DNA of 64,000 nt from Ascarosepion bandense (taxonomy: Eukaryota; Mollusca; Cephalopoda; Sepiida; Sepiidae), in the NCBI GenBank assembly GCA_037127315.1, contig JBBBDQ010001287.1, forward strand, positions 4,914,501 to 4,978,500, read 5' to 3'. The translations under genes were made by a program, and so were the position numbers. Positions within the stretch are counted from its first letter, which is position 1; each line of letters opens with the position of its first letter. Shown in pieces: positions 19,871 through 29,089 of the stretch. The notes under the pieces were generated by a model, which made no database searches, was not told the origin of the DNA, and saw only the letters and a program-made list of their open reading frames with translations.

Positions 19871-20568
19871 CAAATGTCCTACTTGGTGATAATAGAAAAT
19901 CTACCAAAATGAAATGTGCTATGAACATAAACGTAAATTTTTTTTCTATGCATCACCTAGCGATAAACACACTTTCTATACATTTTCGTCTTCCTTTCCT
20001 TTATTCTTATTAAGGTAGCCTTATTTTTTAAATCGGAATTATTGTCAAACTCATTACCGTGATGAACTAATTTATTTAGTGTGATAGTTGGAAAATATCC
20101 CTTTTGTTTTCATATCATTATTTTAATTTAAATTTCTTGAAGTTTTTCTACGTGTAACTTTTAGCAATCATTACCGGTGATAGAGTAAATTCGTCCTACA
20201 GGTTTTTAGATAAGATAAAGTAAGATAAATATTTTTACATTTCAGTTGGTGGGTAGGGAATATATTTTGTTGCGTTGTCTTTGTTAGAATTACTCCCATG
20301 AAACCTTAAATGATAAAAATGTAACTTAGAGCTTTATCTATTACACCACACAGAGGAGTATTTAAGAATATGAGGATAGATAGGATAGATAATGATTGGC
20401 CATAGACATGAAGAAAATTGAATGTAGTGATCCGAGAAGTATCATCTCGGGAGTCGGTTTCTGGAAGTAACATTTCTTGGGATAGGTTTGAGTTTGAGTT
20501 TGAGTTTTGTTTAACGGCATATCAACCTCTAATGGTCATTTAATGCCAAAAAGGTGGGGTTTTAAGGT
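19871..20568. other. AT-rich spacer, no gene recognised
   Basis: No open frame or family is recognised. A short GAGTTT triplication lies at about 20489-20506. Confidence 0.5.
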
Positions 20569-20570
20569 CA

Positions 20571-20872
20571 GTCAGTCAGTTAAGTGCCATACGTGATACA
20601 CGCTTGGGCGATCATGTCTCGAAAGAGACATGACTGACTGGGCTGAAGATTATCCCGCAGTAGGTTGCCATTGCTTTCTGCGGTAGACTGGCTGCCGACC
20701 AAGGCTATAGAACCCAATCTGTCCTGTTATTTAACCCATAAGTAGAAGGAATAAACGGATTAATACCTTTCCCAAGGGTATTTGAGCGTAAGTGAATGCA
20801 ATGAATTCAGCTGGAATTCGAACTCGGCTTCCCGATTTCTCGTTCCGAGCCGATATCCAATGCACTACAACC
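20571..20872 (-). mobile_element. tRNA-derived SINE, near full-length
   Basis: Minus strand: head with box A-like TAGTGCATTGG (diverged), CGGCTCGGAACGAGAAATC, box B-like GAGTTCGAATTCCAG, body, intact hairpin GTCTC-TTTC-GAGAC, and 3' end GGCACTTA...GACTGACTGAC. Confidence 0.85.
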
Positions 20873-21038
20873 ATTTTGCTTTAATGTTTGGTTATAGTGA
20901 GAAGGTTGATTTAGTCAGATTTTAATGAAAATGTTTTGTTTTTATTCTTTTTTATTTTAGAAAACTGAAAATGTTTTCTAGTTTTGTATTCAAAAATGTT
21001 TTACTGAGAATATTTTTTTCCTCAAAAATGTGTTATGG
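20873..21038. other. Short AT-rich spacer
   Basis: Nothing recognised. Included to account for the gap between the SINE and the possible LTR. Confidence 0.4.
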
Positions 21039-21499
21039 TGTTGTGTCGTGAAAATACGGTACAAACAAATGAGTGGTTAGTCTGAGTGGTAAAAACTAAG
21101 AAACACACGATTAAATTAACAATAAGGTTTATTGTACTAAAGGTACAAATATTAAGAGTCTACACAATAGTCACTATGTACAAAAATGGAGCGTCGAGTA
21201 CTTCCGTCTGTTCCTTGTCCTCATCCGCTCATCAGCTCGCTCGTAATCTACTGCGTGGTGTATTTATAATGGGTGACAGTCCATTGTTACGGAGAGACAG
21301 GTTCTTCCATGACAACATATTGTAATAATTATTTCTTCAAAAAGGTATTGTTGGTAATATTTTTCCTTCAAAAATGTATATTTTTCTATAAAAGTCTCTT
21401 TTTATGTACATACTTAAATAAAAGTGTATTTTTATACTTTCATAGTGGTTTGACCCCAGTTTGGGAGTTAACTATTTGTTCATAGCTGGGACCCTAACA
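21039..21499 (-). mobile_element. Possible solo LTR
   Basis: On the minus strand the segment begins TGTTAGGGTCCCAGC and ends CACGACACAACA, the 5'-TG...CA-3' form of an LTR. It contains TATAAATA (21261-21268) and, about 135 bp downstream, AATAAA (21128-21133), in the U3-R order expected. No target-site duplication, primer-binding site or polypurine tract is visible at either edge, so this is tentative. Confidence 0.4.
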
Positions 21500-21624
21500 G
21501 TTTACCGTCATGTCCAGGACCGTCTTAGGATGGAAGTTACCAATAGAATACAAAATAGATTAAGATGATGCAAGCCTGTGTATGTGGCACGGTCTGAAAG
21601 GTAATGGTCTGAATTGGAAAAACT

Positions 21625-21745
21625 AACCATTTCATCTCAAGCAAGGAGACAATGCCACTAAGACATAAGGAGGTTGATGAGGGTTAAAGAATATAAAGAA
21701 AGGAAGGCAGACGATAACCTCAACATCCCCGGTGCAATAAGAACC
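21625..21745 (-). mobile_element. LINE B 3' end fragment
   Basis: The left edge AACCATTTCATCTCAAGCAA matches the LINE B 3' terminus, followed by UTR-like sequence (AATGCCACTAAGACATAAGG). It is truncated where LINE A starts. Confidence 0.55.
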
Positions 21746-21774
21746 GGTAAGTTACTACATTTTTTTGCTTTTAA

Positions 21775-23172
21775 TATCATCAGGAAGCGCATTTAAAACA
21801 GCTAGAGAGCAACCGATAATACAAAAAGATGAGGACGGGGCGGAAATATTAAAGTCCGAAGAGGAAGCTGCAATGGCCAAATTGAATAGAAACAAAGCAG
21901 CTGGTTCAGACGGCATTGTAATAGAGCTGCCGGTAGCCCTGGAAGAATTAAGCATGGGGAAAATTACAGAAATAATAAATGAAATTTTTAACAGTGGTAT
22001 AATACCAGACGACCTATGCAAGTCGATCTTCATAGCACTGCCTAAGAAGCCAGGTGCGAACTCCACCGAACAATCAGTTTAATGAGCCACATTACGAAAC
22101 TGACCGTCCGAATCCTGATGCATAGAGCGAGAGGCAGAATCAGTCCAGTGAAAGGAAAAGAACAGTGCGGGTTCGTCAAAGATACTGGAACAAGGAACGC
22201 CATATTTATGTTTAGGATGCTCTCTGAAAGAGCAATACAAAAGAAGAAAGAATTGTACCTATGTTTTATTGATTATGCAAAGGTGTCCGACAAAATAAGC
22301 CACAAAGAATTGATGGAGATGCTCAGCAGTCTCGACATATTTGAGAAAGACGTAAGAGTAATCAAGAATCACTCCTGGCAGCAAACCGCCTGCATACGAA
22401 CAGGTAACGAATTCAGCAGACATACAAAGATAGAAAGGAGAGTAAGACAAGGATGTGTCTTTTCACCGGATCTATTCAACTTGTACAGCGTGATTATTGC
22501 GAGGACCCTAGATTTGTTATACCAGGATTTGTCAAAGGGGACAACAATTTGAACAACATAAGGTACACAGACAAGACAGTGCTGATTGCAGACACGGAAA
22601 GGAAACTACAAGATCTCTTACAGAAGGTGGCTGAAGAGAGTGACAAGAAAGAACGACAAATGAAATGAAAAAAAATCGATGGCATGGTCATCAGCAAAAA
22701 GAGCATACCAAAATGCCAAATACAGGTCGGAGATACTAAAATCAAGCAGGTACAAAAATTTGAATATCTGGTAAGTGTTGTAACAGAAGACGGAAAGTGC
22801 GACACAGATATCCGAAGGTGAATTGGCATGGCAAATGACGCGTTCCAGAAGCTAAGTAGAGTATTAAGAGACAAGAAAATTTCGCTAGAAACAAAGAAAA
22901 GAGTACTGGATTGCTATGTAATATCAGTTTTTCAATATGGCAGTGAATACTGGACAATATCATCAAAGATGAAGAAAAACCTTGAAGCAACTGAAATATG
23001 GTTCTACAGAAGAATGCTACGGATATCATTGATCCAGCATGTGAGCAATGATGAGGTTTTGGAAATGATGGAAACGAAAAGGAAATTAATATTGAGCATC
23101 AGGAAGAGACAGCTGAAGTTCCTGAGACATGCAATGAGGAAGGAAGGCTGGGAGAACCTGATACTAACGGGC
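21775..23172 (+). pseudogene. LINE A (RTE-type) reverse transcriptase, longest copy, broken
   Basis: Pieces in successive frames: EEAAMAKLNRNKAAGSDGIV (RT N-terminal region), IINEIFNSGIIPDDL, ILMHRARGRISP, EQCGFVKDTGTRNAIFMFRM, LYLCFIDYAKVSDKISHKEL (motif A), RRVRQGCVFSPDLFNLYS (motif B), IRYTDKTVLIADTERKLQDL (motif C: YTDK where YADD is expected, so the catalytic pair is damaged), KYLVSV-like, KISLETKKRVLDCYVISVF, EIWFYRRMLRIS, RKRQLKFLRHAMRKEGWENL. There are stops at 22080, about 22667 and about 22820, and a frameshift near 22480. The layout matches RTE/BovB elements; the endonuclease domain is absent. Confidence 0.85.
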
Positions 23173-23200
23173 TAGCCAGAAGGAAAAGGAGACAAGGAAT

Positions 23201-23405
23201 CCTTCTGCAGGTCAAATAAAGAAAAAAGCGACTGACGGGAGCAACAGAGTTGATGGGCTTGGGGAAAGGGATGGCAGAATGGGCTTTGAGATGGGCAACA
23301 GAGTGTTAAGAACCACTGGGGGTAGGGTGATGTGGGAGACCTTGATCGCCTACGCCCTGAAGGGATACGGCAAGAAGAAGAAGAAGAAGAAGAAGAAGAA
23401 GAACC
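23201..23405 (+). mobile_element. LINE A 3' tail variant with (AAG)n
   Basis: After CCTTCTGCAGG comes GTCAAATAAAG, AGTTGATGGGCTTGGGG, AGAATGGGCTTTGAGATGGG, GTTAAGAACCACTGGGGG, GATCGCCTACGCCCTGAAGG, ending in (AAG)n at 23372-23402. The segment from CCTTCTGCAGG onward recurs at 23903. Confidence 0.7.
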
Positions 23406-23425
23406 AAGACAAGAAGAAGATATAT

Positions 23426-23510
23426 AACCACAAAAGCTTTCGTTCTTTTTTTTTTTCGTTTTTTTTTTATTCTTTATTTTATTTTGGAGACTAGATGACG
23501 TATTGAAATT
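23426..23510. repeat. Direct repeat, left copy (partner at 24863)
   Basis: The stretch AACCACAAAAGCTTT ... TTTTGGAGACTAGATG ... TATTGAAATT closely resembles 24863-24951, with T-tract length differences. The two copies flank the LINE A and element X insertions. Confidence 0.6.
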
Positions 23511-23535
23511 TCTTCTTCTTCTTTTTCTTCTTCTT

Positions 23536-23566
<31 letters not shown>

Positions 23567-23913
23567 TTGTGCCTTGTCTTTCAGGACGTAGGCGATCATG
23601 GATTTCCACGTCTCCATATCCCTGGTGGCTCTTAGCACGCTTTCTCCTGTTACACCACGCAAACGGCGTTCTGTCATCCACCTGCTCAGGCCCTTCAACT
23701 ATGTTATCCGCTGCTTTCCCTTGTCTCTTTTCCCCCTCTATCTGGCCTGTTAGAATCAGGTTCTCCAATCCCTCTTTCCACATTGCATGTCCCAGGTCCT
23801 TCAGTGGTCTCTTCCTGATACTCAATATTAATTTTCTTTTCGCTTCCCTTCTTTCCAAAAACTCATCAGTGCTTACGTGCTCGATCCATGATATTAGCAG
23901 CATCCTTCTGCAG
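23511..23913 (-). pseudogene. LINE A (RTE-type) 3' end, inverted
   Basis: Minus strand: RRMLLISWIEHVSTDEFLER, KRKLILSIRKRPLKDLGHAM, KEGLENLILTGQIEGEKRQG, then the 3' end and a (TTC)n tail (23511-23566, plus strand). It joins head-to-head with a plus-strand tail at CCTTCTGCAGG (23903-23913). The long minus frame spanning 23172-24062 is a chimera of this, the tail repeat and neighbours, and is not a gene. Confidence 0.8.
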
Positions 23914-24130
23914 GTGAAATAGAGGGAAAAAAGCGACTGGCGGAAGCAACGCGTAGCAGAGTTGATGGGCTTGGGGAAACGGAAGGCAGAGTGGGCTTTG
24001 TGATGGGCAAAAGGAAAAAGTGCGTTAAGAACCACTGGGGATAGGGAGATGTGGGAGGACATGATCGACTACGTCCTGAAGAGATACCGCAAGAAGAGGA
24101 AGACAAAGAAGAACAGGTACAAGAAGAAAA
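23903..24130 (+). mobile_element. LINE A 3' tail variant, second copy
   Basis: It parallels 23201-23405: TGAAATAGAGGG, AGTTGATGGGCTTGGGG, AGAGTGGGCTTTGTGATGGG, GTTAAGAACCACTGGGG, CTACGTCCTGAAGAGATACC, ending in a decayed AAG-rich tail. Confidence 0.7.
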
Positions 24131-24135
24131 TATCT

Positions 24136-24427
24136 AAACTTATTTATAAATGGAACTTTGTCTCTGTGTGCGTGTATCCGTTACCTATAAACTCCGAAAC
24201 AGCTAAACCGATTTTCTTGAAAATTTACAAAGTTGTACTATAAGCATCTGTAAGGTTTTGTGTCGAGGTACCCTCGATAAATATCGAACATCGATAATCG
24301 ACAAAATCGGGTTATAGAAGGAGTGGTCCGATTTTAATCAAATTTGATACACTCATAGACAAAGATATAAGAAACGATATTCAGAAGTTTCAAGAATGCA
24401 GTTCTTACAATAGTGCAGAAAATCGAT

Positions 24428-24472
<45 letters not shown>

Positions 24473-24859
24473 AAGGCAAGATGTTTGTGTGTGTGTCTGT
24501 TTATCTGCCTGTATATCTGTATTTTTTCAGCCCTTTTGTTTTAGTTTTTGCTTCGGGTTTGGCTCTAAGTAGGTATAATTGTAGTTCTTAGTTTCAGCTA
24601 TGACACCATTTACTAAGAGGACTTATTTAACGTTCAAACTTCAGTTTACGACGAAAAAACTTATTTGATATCGATACCAGCAAATCAAAATTTGACTTAC
24701 ATCCATTCATTTTTCTTTCAGTCTACGGTTTCGCTTTAACTGGAAACAACTATTGCTTTTTAGTCTTTCGTGCCAACGTTCAAAGTGTCTGAGCTCCAGA
24801 ACCATAGACTGGTTTTAAAGCTTTCATTACACCCGAGCAACGCCGGGCTATACTGATAG
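24136..24859 (-). mobile_element. Element X, minus-strand copy
   Basis: The left edge AAACTTATTTATAAATGGAA is the family 3' end; the right edge CGCCGGGCTATACTG is the family 5' end. It includes (TA)n at 24430-24469 at the family position and a short (GT) tract. Nearly all landmarks of the other copies are kept. Confidence 0.8.
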
Positions 24860-24862
24860 TAC

Positions 24863-24951
24863 AACCATAAAAGCTTTTTTTGTTGTTGTTGTTTTATAAT
24901 TCTTTATGCGTGAAATATTTTATTTTGGAAACTACATGGTGTATTGAAATT
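24863..24951. repeat. Direct repeat, right copy (partner at 23426)
   Basis: AACCATAAAAGCTTT ... TTTTGGAAACTACATGGTG TATTGAAATT. It is similar to 23426-23510 and lies 1.44 kb away on the same strand. Confidence 0.6.
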
Positions 24952-25390
24952 GCTTCTACTTAACTGAAATTATTTGCAAACAGTCAAATGTGTGTTTAAA
25001 AGAGTGATTTCATTTTACCCTGTAATTTGCAAGTAGCAATTTTACCGCTTTCAATTGAAACGCAAACTAAATAAAACACTTAACGAATTTAAAGACGATT
25101 CGATAACCCGAATTTTTCTTTAGGCGGCTCGCGGGCGAATTCAGAAATATCATTGGCATCACCAATAATGAAATATATTTAATAACCTCAATATTTTCAC
25201 ACGAAGAAATATCCTCTCCTCCCCCGCCACCTTCATATTTTCCGACTTAGAAGGAAAATACCTTAAAACTATGCCTTCCTCGGGAATAATTTTAATATAT
25301 TATTTTTTCTTAAAAATAAAAAAAAATCAATATTATTTCGTTTGGTTATCTTTTTCTTCATTATATTATTTTCTTTTTTTCAAAAATTAA
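24952..25390. other. AT-rich spacer, no gene recognised
   Basis: Nothing recognised in this stretch, which leads into the GC-richer island at 25.4 kb. Confidence 0.5.
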
Positions 25391-25394
25391 TTCA

Positions 25395-25560
25395 CACTGT
25401 AGAAATTTGAGGAGGCGATAACCGCCGCCATGTTTATTTTCTTTCCTAACCGGAAGGAAAATTTTTCGATAAAGCTTGTCTGCTGTAGAACATCTCTGGC
25501 AGCGGACTCGGAATTTTGATTGGCTCCGAGCATGTTCACCGAAAACAAGATCGCTAGTCG
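25395..25560 (-). promoter_or_regulatory. Candidate TATA-less promoter island
   Basis: A GC-richer patch in AT-rich DNA. Read on the minus strand it has AGCCAATC (CCAAT box, 25518-25525), then CCTTCCGGTT (ETS-type site, about 25448-25457), then AAACATGGCGGC (YY1-type site, 25424-25435). CCAAT and ETS sites upstream with YY1 just downstream of the start is the order seen in many animal TATA-less promoters. The ATG in the YY1 site opens a short frame (MAAVIASSNFYSVN) that stops at once. No downstream gene is recognised, so this is a sequence-motif call only; a mobile-element promoter is an alternative. Confidence 0.35.
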
Positions 25561-25645
25561 AATGATCGATATTTTTTCTTGATATCTAATCTTCATCTCA
25601 AACTAAAATGTTGTTTACGAAAAATACACCGACATAATCATACAC

Positions 25646-25703
<58 letters not shown>

Positions 25704-26043
25704 TACATAAAGAATTTTTCTCGTCAACGATGGAAGATATGAATGACTTTAATCATGAATTTGGGCGATACACAGTTCTGGTGAGGGGAAAATACATTTA
25801 TTTGAACGAGGTGTATTTTTTTCATTTTTTGTTTTTCTTTCCTTAAAACATGAATATATCTTGAAGGGAGAAGAAATTCTTAAACATTTTTACAGATTAA
25901 ATTATTTTGAGAAAACTCGCATCATTTTAATGAAACAATAAATTCTAAAGAGTTGAAACAGGAAAGATCATTTAAACAACGGATCAGGAATTGCTGACGT
26001 TAATATATTTTATACAATTTTCCTGAATTCTATTGCTATTCTC
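25561..26043. other. Spacer with (TA)n, no gene recognised
   Basis: (TA)n at 25648-25702, then AT-rich sequence without recognisable features. Confidence 0.5.
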
Positions 26044-26277
26044 TATCAGTTAGTTGCCATACTTAATACCCGCTTGGGCAATCATGTCTCGAAAGAGGCA
26101 TGATTGACTGAACAGAGGATCTTCCCGCACTAGGTTGCTATTATTTTCAGCGGTAAACTGGTTGCAAACTAAGGCTATAGAACCCAATCTGTCTTGTTAT
26201 TTAATCCATAGGTGACGTGAAGAAACGAATTATTACCTATCCCAAGGGTAGCTGTGCAAAAGTGAATGGATGTGTGT
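26044..26277 (-). mobile_element. SINE, diverged, head lost
   Basis: Minus-strand 3' end, hairpin (one arm base changed, G-T pairing still possible) and body are present. Similarity ends before the tRNA-like head. Confidence 0.7.
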
Positions 26278-26285
26278 TGTTGGAA

Positions 26286-26358
26286 AGAGAGTCGAGTTCG
26301 AATTTCTGTTGAATTCGTTTTTTTTTCACTCATGCGCAAATACACTTAAAAATTTTTT
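26286..26358 (+). mobile_element. SINE fragment, opposite orientation
   Basis: A box B-like GAGTTCGAATTTCTGTTGAA is followed by a T-run and CACTCATGCGCAAATACAC, the start of the SINE body in plus orientation, back-to-back with the copy at 26044. Confidence 0.55.
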
Positions 26359-26714
26359 GCTACTAGTTTCCTACATGTAATATATATATATATATATATA
26401 TATCAGATAAAATAAATTGAAAACATTGTGTCTGCTTATTTTTAATAAAATCCGTTCACATTCACGGATAATCTTTCACGTATTATAATTGAAAGATGTA
26501 AGAACTGAGCTGTAAGTTTGATAGATGATTTTATTATTTCTTCCCCGATGTTCCCAAGTACTTTTAATCTTCTTCGGAGATCATCATAAGGGGTGTGATT
26601 TGTGCTAAGAAAAATAACTTCAAAACTGTGCTGCTAAAGATTACTGTAAATTTACAGTAAAAAACTGTGTCCGAAAGAAAACTCGCTGCCTAAATATACA
26701 CACACACACGCACA

Positions 26715-26718
<4 letters not shown>
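26359..26718. other. Spacer with (TA)n, no gene recognised
   Basis: (TA)n at 26380-26403. The rest includes AATCTTCTTCGGAGATCATC (about 26566-26586), not assigned to a family here. Confidence 0.45.
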
Positions 26719-26762
<44 letters not shown>

Positions 26763-26780
26763 TCTGTCTGTCTCACTCTC
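26719..26780. repeat. (CT)n microsatellite
   Basis: A CT run with GT interruptions, ending at about 26780. Confidence 0.95.
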
Positions 26781-26814
26781 TCTCCTGCGCCACCTCGGGC
26801 TAACTTTCACAACA

Positions 26815-27369
26815 CACCTCAGGTAGAATTACTACATAGAATCTATAGCTAAATCCGCTGCTAAGAAAGTCGGTTCTCTGTGCAGGGCCAGGATGTTATT
26901 TGAAACAATCCTGCACATATACAAATCTACCATCCGCCCGTGCATTAAATACTGCTGCCATATCTCGTCGGGTGCTCCTGTTATCCACCTAGGGGTCCTT
27001 GACAAAATCCAACGTAGAATCTGTAATGTGATAGATCCCGACTTGGCAGCTCGGATACTATCACTTTCTCACCGGCGAATGTGGATTCTCTGTATCTCTT
27101 CTACAAATACTTTCATGGTTTCTGCTCAGATGAACTTAGCTCACTGGTACACCCATATATGAATTTGCTCGAGACACAAGATTAGCAACTAGGTCCCACC
27201 CGTTTACTGCGAAACCAATAAATTGTAGACGCATATTCTACTCTACCAGCTTCTTTTCTCGCACTTCCTGCATGTGGAATTTACTTTCGTTTACTTGCTT
27301 TCCCGACGGCTACAATCTTCAAGAATTCAAATGTAAAGTCAATGGTCATCTCTTATCTCACTAACTTGC

Positions 27370-27409
<40 letters not shown>

Positions 27410-27550
27410 TCACTCTGATCAATATTCTCATCCTTCTCCTACCCTTGTCCTGACACCCGCTGTAACCTGTCACTCTTTTTCAAATGTTACCTCCCATGTA
27501 GGCCCCTACTCGATAATGGCAGTAAAATATCTTGCTTGGGGCAACACGAT
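26815..27550 (+). pseudogene. LINE B 3' fragment, plus strand, ends in (TA)n
   Basis: It encodes SIAKSAAKKVGSLCRAR (across frames), then 26893-27162: ILHIYKSTIRPCIKYCCHIS, APVIHLGVLDKIQRRICNVI, DPDLAARILSLSHRR, then a frameshift and remnants of the C-terminus (FKCKVNGHLLSH). A pyrimidine tract (27373-27406) sits in the 3' UTR. The 3' end TCTTGCTTGGGGCAACACGATT is followed directly by (TA)n at 27550-27572. Confidence 0.85.
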
Positions 27551-27572
27551 TATATATATATATATATATATA

Positions 27573-27842
27573 ATCACATAATTATGGTTTAAAAGTACAT
27601 TGCGACACGGAAATTTCTATGCTTCGAGATAGAAGTTCGTCATCAGGCAATGTTGGATGTTGGTTGTGAATTTATAATTAACATTTATATTATCCCTTTT
27701 TTATTCATAATTACATGATTATACTATGCTCTACAATATTTGTTGTATTGAGCACTGTTTATAAAAAATAAATAAAAAGGAAGTCAAAATCGTAAAAACC
27801 TGGGTCCTCCTTACATGGATTTATATATATATATATATATAT
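27573..27842. other. Spacer, unclassified repeat-like sequence
   Basis: It contains TTGAGCACTGTTT, also seen at about 3918, suggesting an unrecognised dispersed repeat. (TA)n lies at 27822-27842. There is no ORF. Confidence 0.4.
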
Positions 27843-28229
27843 ACTAGCAGTATAGCCCGGCGTTTCTCGGGTGTAATGAAACCTTTAAAACTAAACCATG
27901 GTTCTGGAGCTCAGACTCTTTGGACGTTGGCACGAAAGACTAAAAAGCAATAGTTGTTTCCAGTTAAAGCGAAACCGTAGACTGAAAGAAAAATGAATGG
28001 ATGTAAGTCAAATTTTGATTTCCTGGTATCGATATCAAATGAGCTTTTTCGTCGTAAACTGAATTTTGAAGGCTAAATAAGTCCTCTGAGTAAATGGTGT
28101 GATGGCTGAGACTAAGAACTACAATTATACCTACCTAGAGTCAAACCCGATGTAAAAATTAAAATAAAATGTCTGAAAAAAATACAGACATACAGGCAGA
28201 TAAACAGACACACACACAAGCATCTTGCC

Positions 28230-28260
<31 letters not shown>

Positions 28261-28543
28261 CGATTTTCTGCACTATTGTAAGAACTGCAATCTTGAAACT
28301 TCTGAATATCGTTTGTTATGTCTTTGTCTATGAGTGTATCAAATTTGATTAAAATCAGACCACTTCTTTTATAACCCGATTTTTTCGATTTTCGATATTT
28401 ATCGGGGGTACCTTGACACAAAACCTAGCTAAGAACCCTCACAGACGCTTATAGTACAACTGTGTAAATTTTCAAGAAAATCGGTTCAGCCGTTTCGGAG
28501 TCTATAGGTAACGGAAACACAGACAAAGTTCGAGTCATAAATA

Positions 28544-28548
<5 letters not shown>
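27843..28548 (+). mobile_element. Element X, compact copy
   Basis: It starts ACTAGCAGTATAGCCCGGCG and ends CGAGTCATAAATAAGTTT. The fixed-position (TA)n is at 28230-28258, and the (CA)n near the 3' end is nearly absent. It is flanked on both sides by (TA)n (27822-27842 and 28549-28578). Confidence 0.8.
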
Positions 28549-28578
<30 letters not shown>

Positions 28579-28580
<2 letters not shown>

Positions 28581-28689
28581 TGAAAGAGAAAGCACTAGAT
28601 GAATTGTCTTATAAATTATGTGAAAATGAATAAAATGTTGACATCACATTTTAATAGATATAATTAGCAAAATTACACAAAAATATCTT
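28579..28689 (-). other. Probable 3' flank of the mariner remnant
   Basis: About 110 bp between the (TA)n tract and the end of the transposase homology. It would hold the 3' UTR and terminal inverted repeat if the element is complete here. I cannot identify the inverted repeat because the other end is outside the window. Confidence 0.35.
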
Positions 28690-29083
28690 GGAATACTAAA
28701 GGGTAACTACTTCAATATCATCGCCACGGCATCCATAAGATTTCGAAATCGCTAGCAATTTCTCTGCCAAGTCTTCTTGTTTAAGTCAGTAAATGCGGCT
28801 ATTATCCTTGTCCGCAGTTCATCTTTAATGTTACTAGAAATTTTGTTGGTCTTTCGCTCAACTGCGTCCCACACATTATGGTCAAGGGGGTTGTCGTAGT
28901 GGGAGTTAGGTTGCCAGATGTAAGAGAGGATGTGGTCACAGAAATTATCTGACAGTCATGACTGATGCTTCTTGAATTTGTGACATGATGCACAGTTCTG
29001 TTGCAAGATATAGAGTCTTCAAGCAGCCACACTCTGTACCCAGAGGAACATTACTTCTTCAAGGCATTTGATGTAGGTCTTTC
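28690..29083 (-). pseudogene. Mariner-type transposase C-terminal remnant
   Basis: Minus-strand translation from the first satellite monomer onward: CLEEVMFLWVQSVAA, stop, RLYILQQNCASCH, KFKKHQS, stop, LSDNFCDHIL, YIWQPNSHYDNPLDHNVWD, AVERKTNKISSNIKDELRT, IIAAFTDLN, frameshift, EDLAEKLLAISKS. In mariner-type transposases of the DDE/D family the second catalytic Asp lies in a QQD box and the third in SPDLNPLD. Here they read QQN and SHYDNPLD, so both visible catalytic positions are lost, and 32 residues separate them. The N-terminal DNA-binding domain and the first catalytic Asp are absent; the satellite array occupies the place where they should be. Transposase normally cuts and pastes its own DNA; this copy cannot. 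Confidence 0.85.
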
Positions 29084-29089
29084 TAGAGT

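Noticed and set aside
23172..24062. 296-codon minus-strand open frame
   Set aside because: It is a chimera of an inverted LINE A 3' end, a (TTC)n tail read as an Arg run, and flanking repeat tails; only the LINE A part (about 23,575-23,910) reflects a real, dead coding frame.
25387..25596. 69-codon minus-strand open frame at the promoter-like island
   Set aside because: It ends soon after the ATGGCGGC motif and has no recognisable domain; the motif cluster is better explained as regulatory sequence than as a protein.
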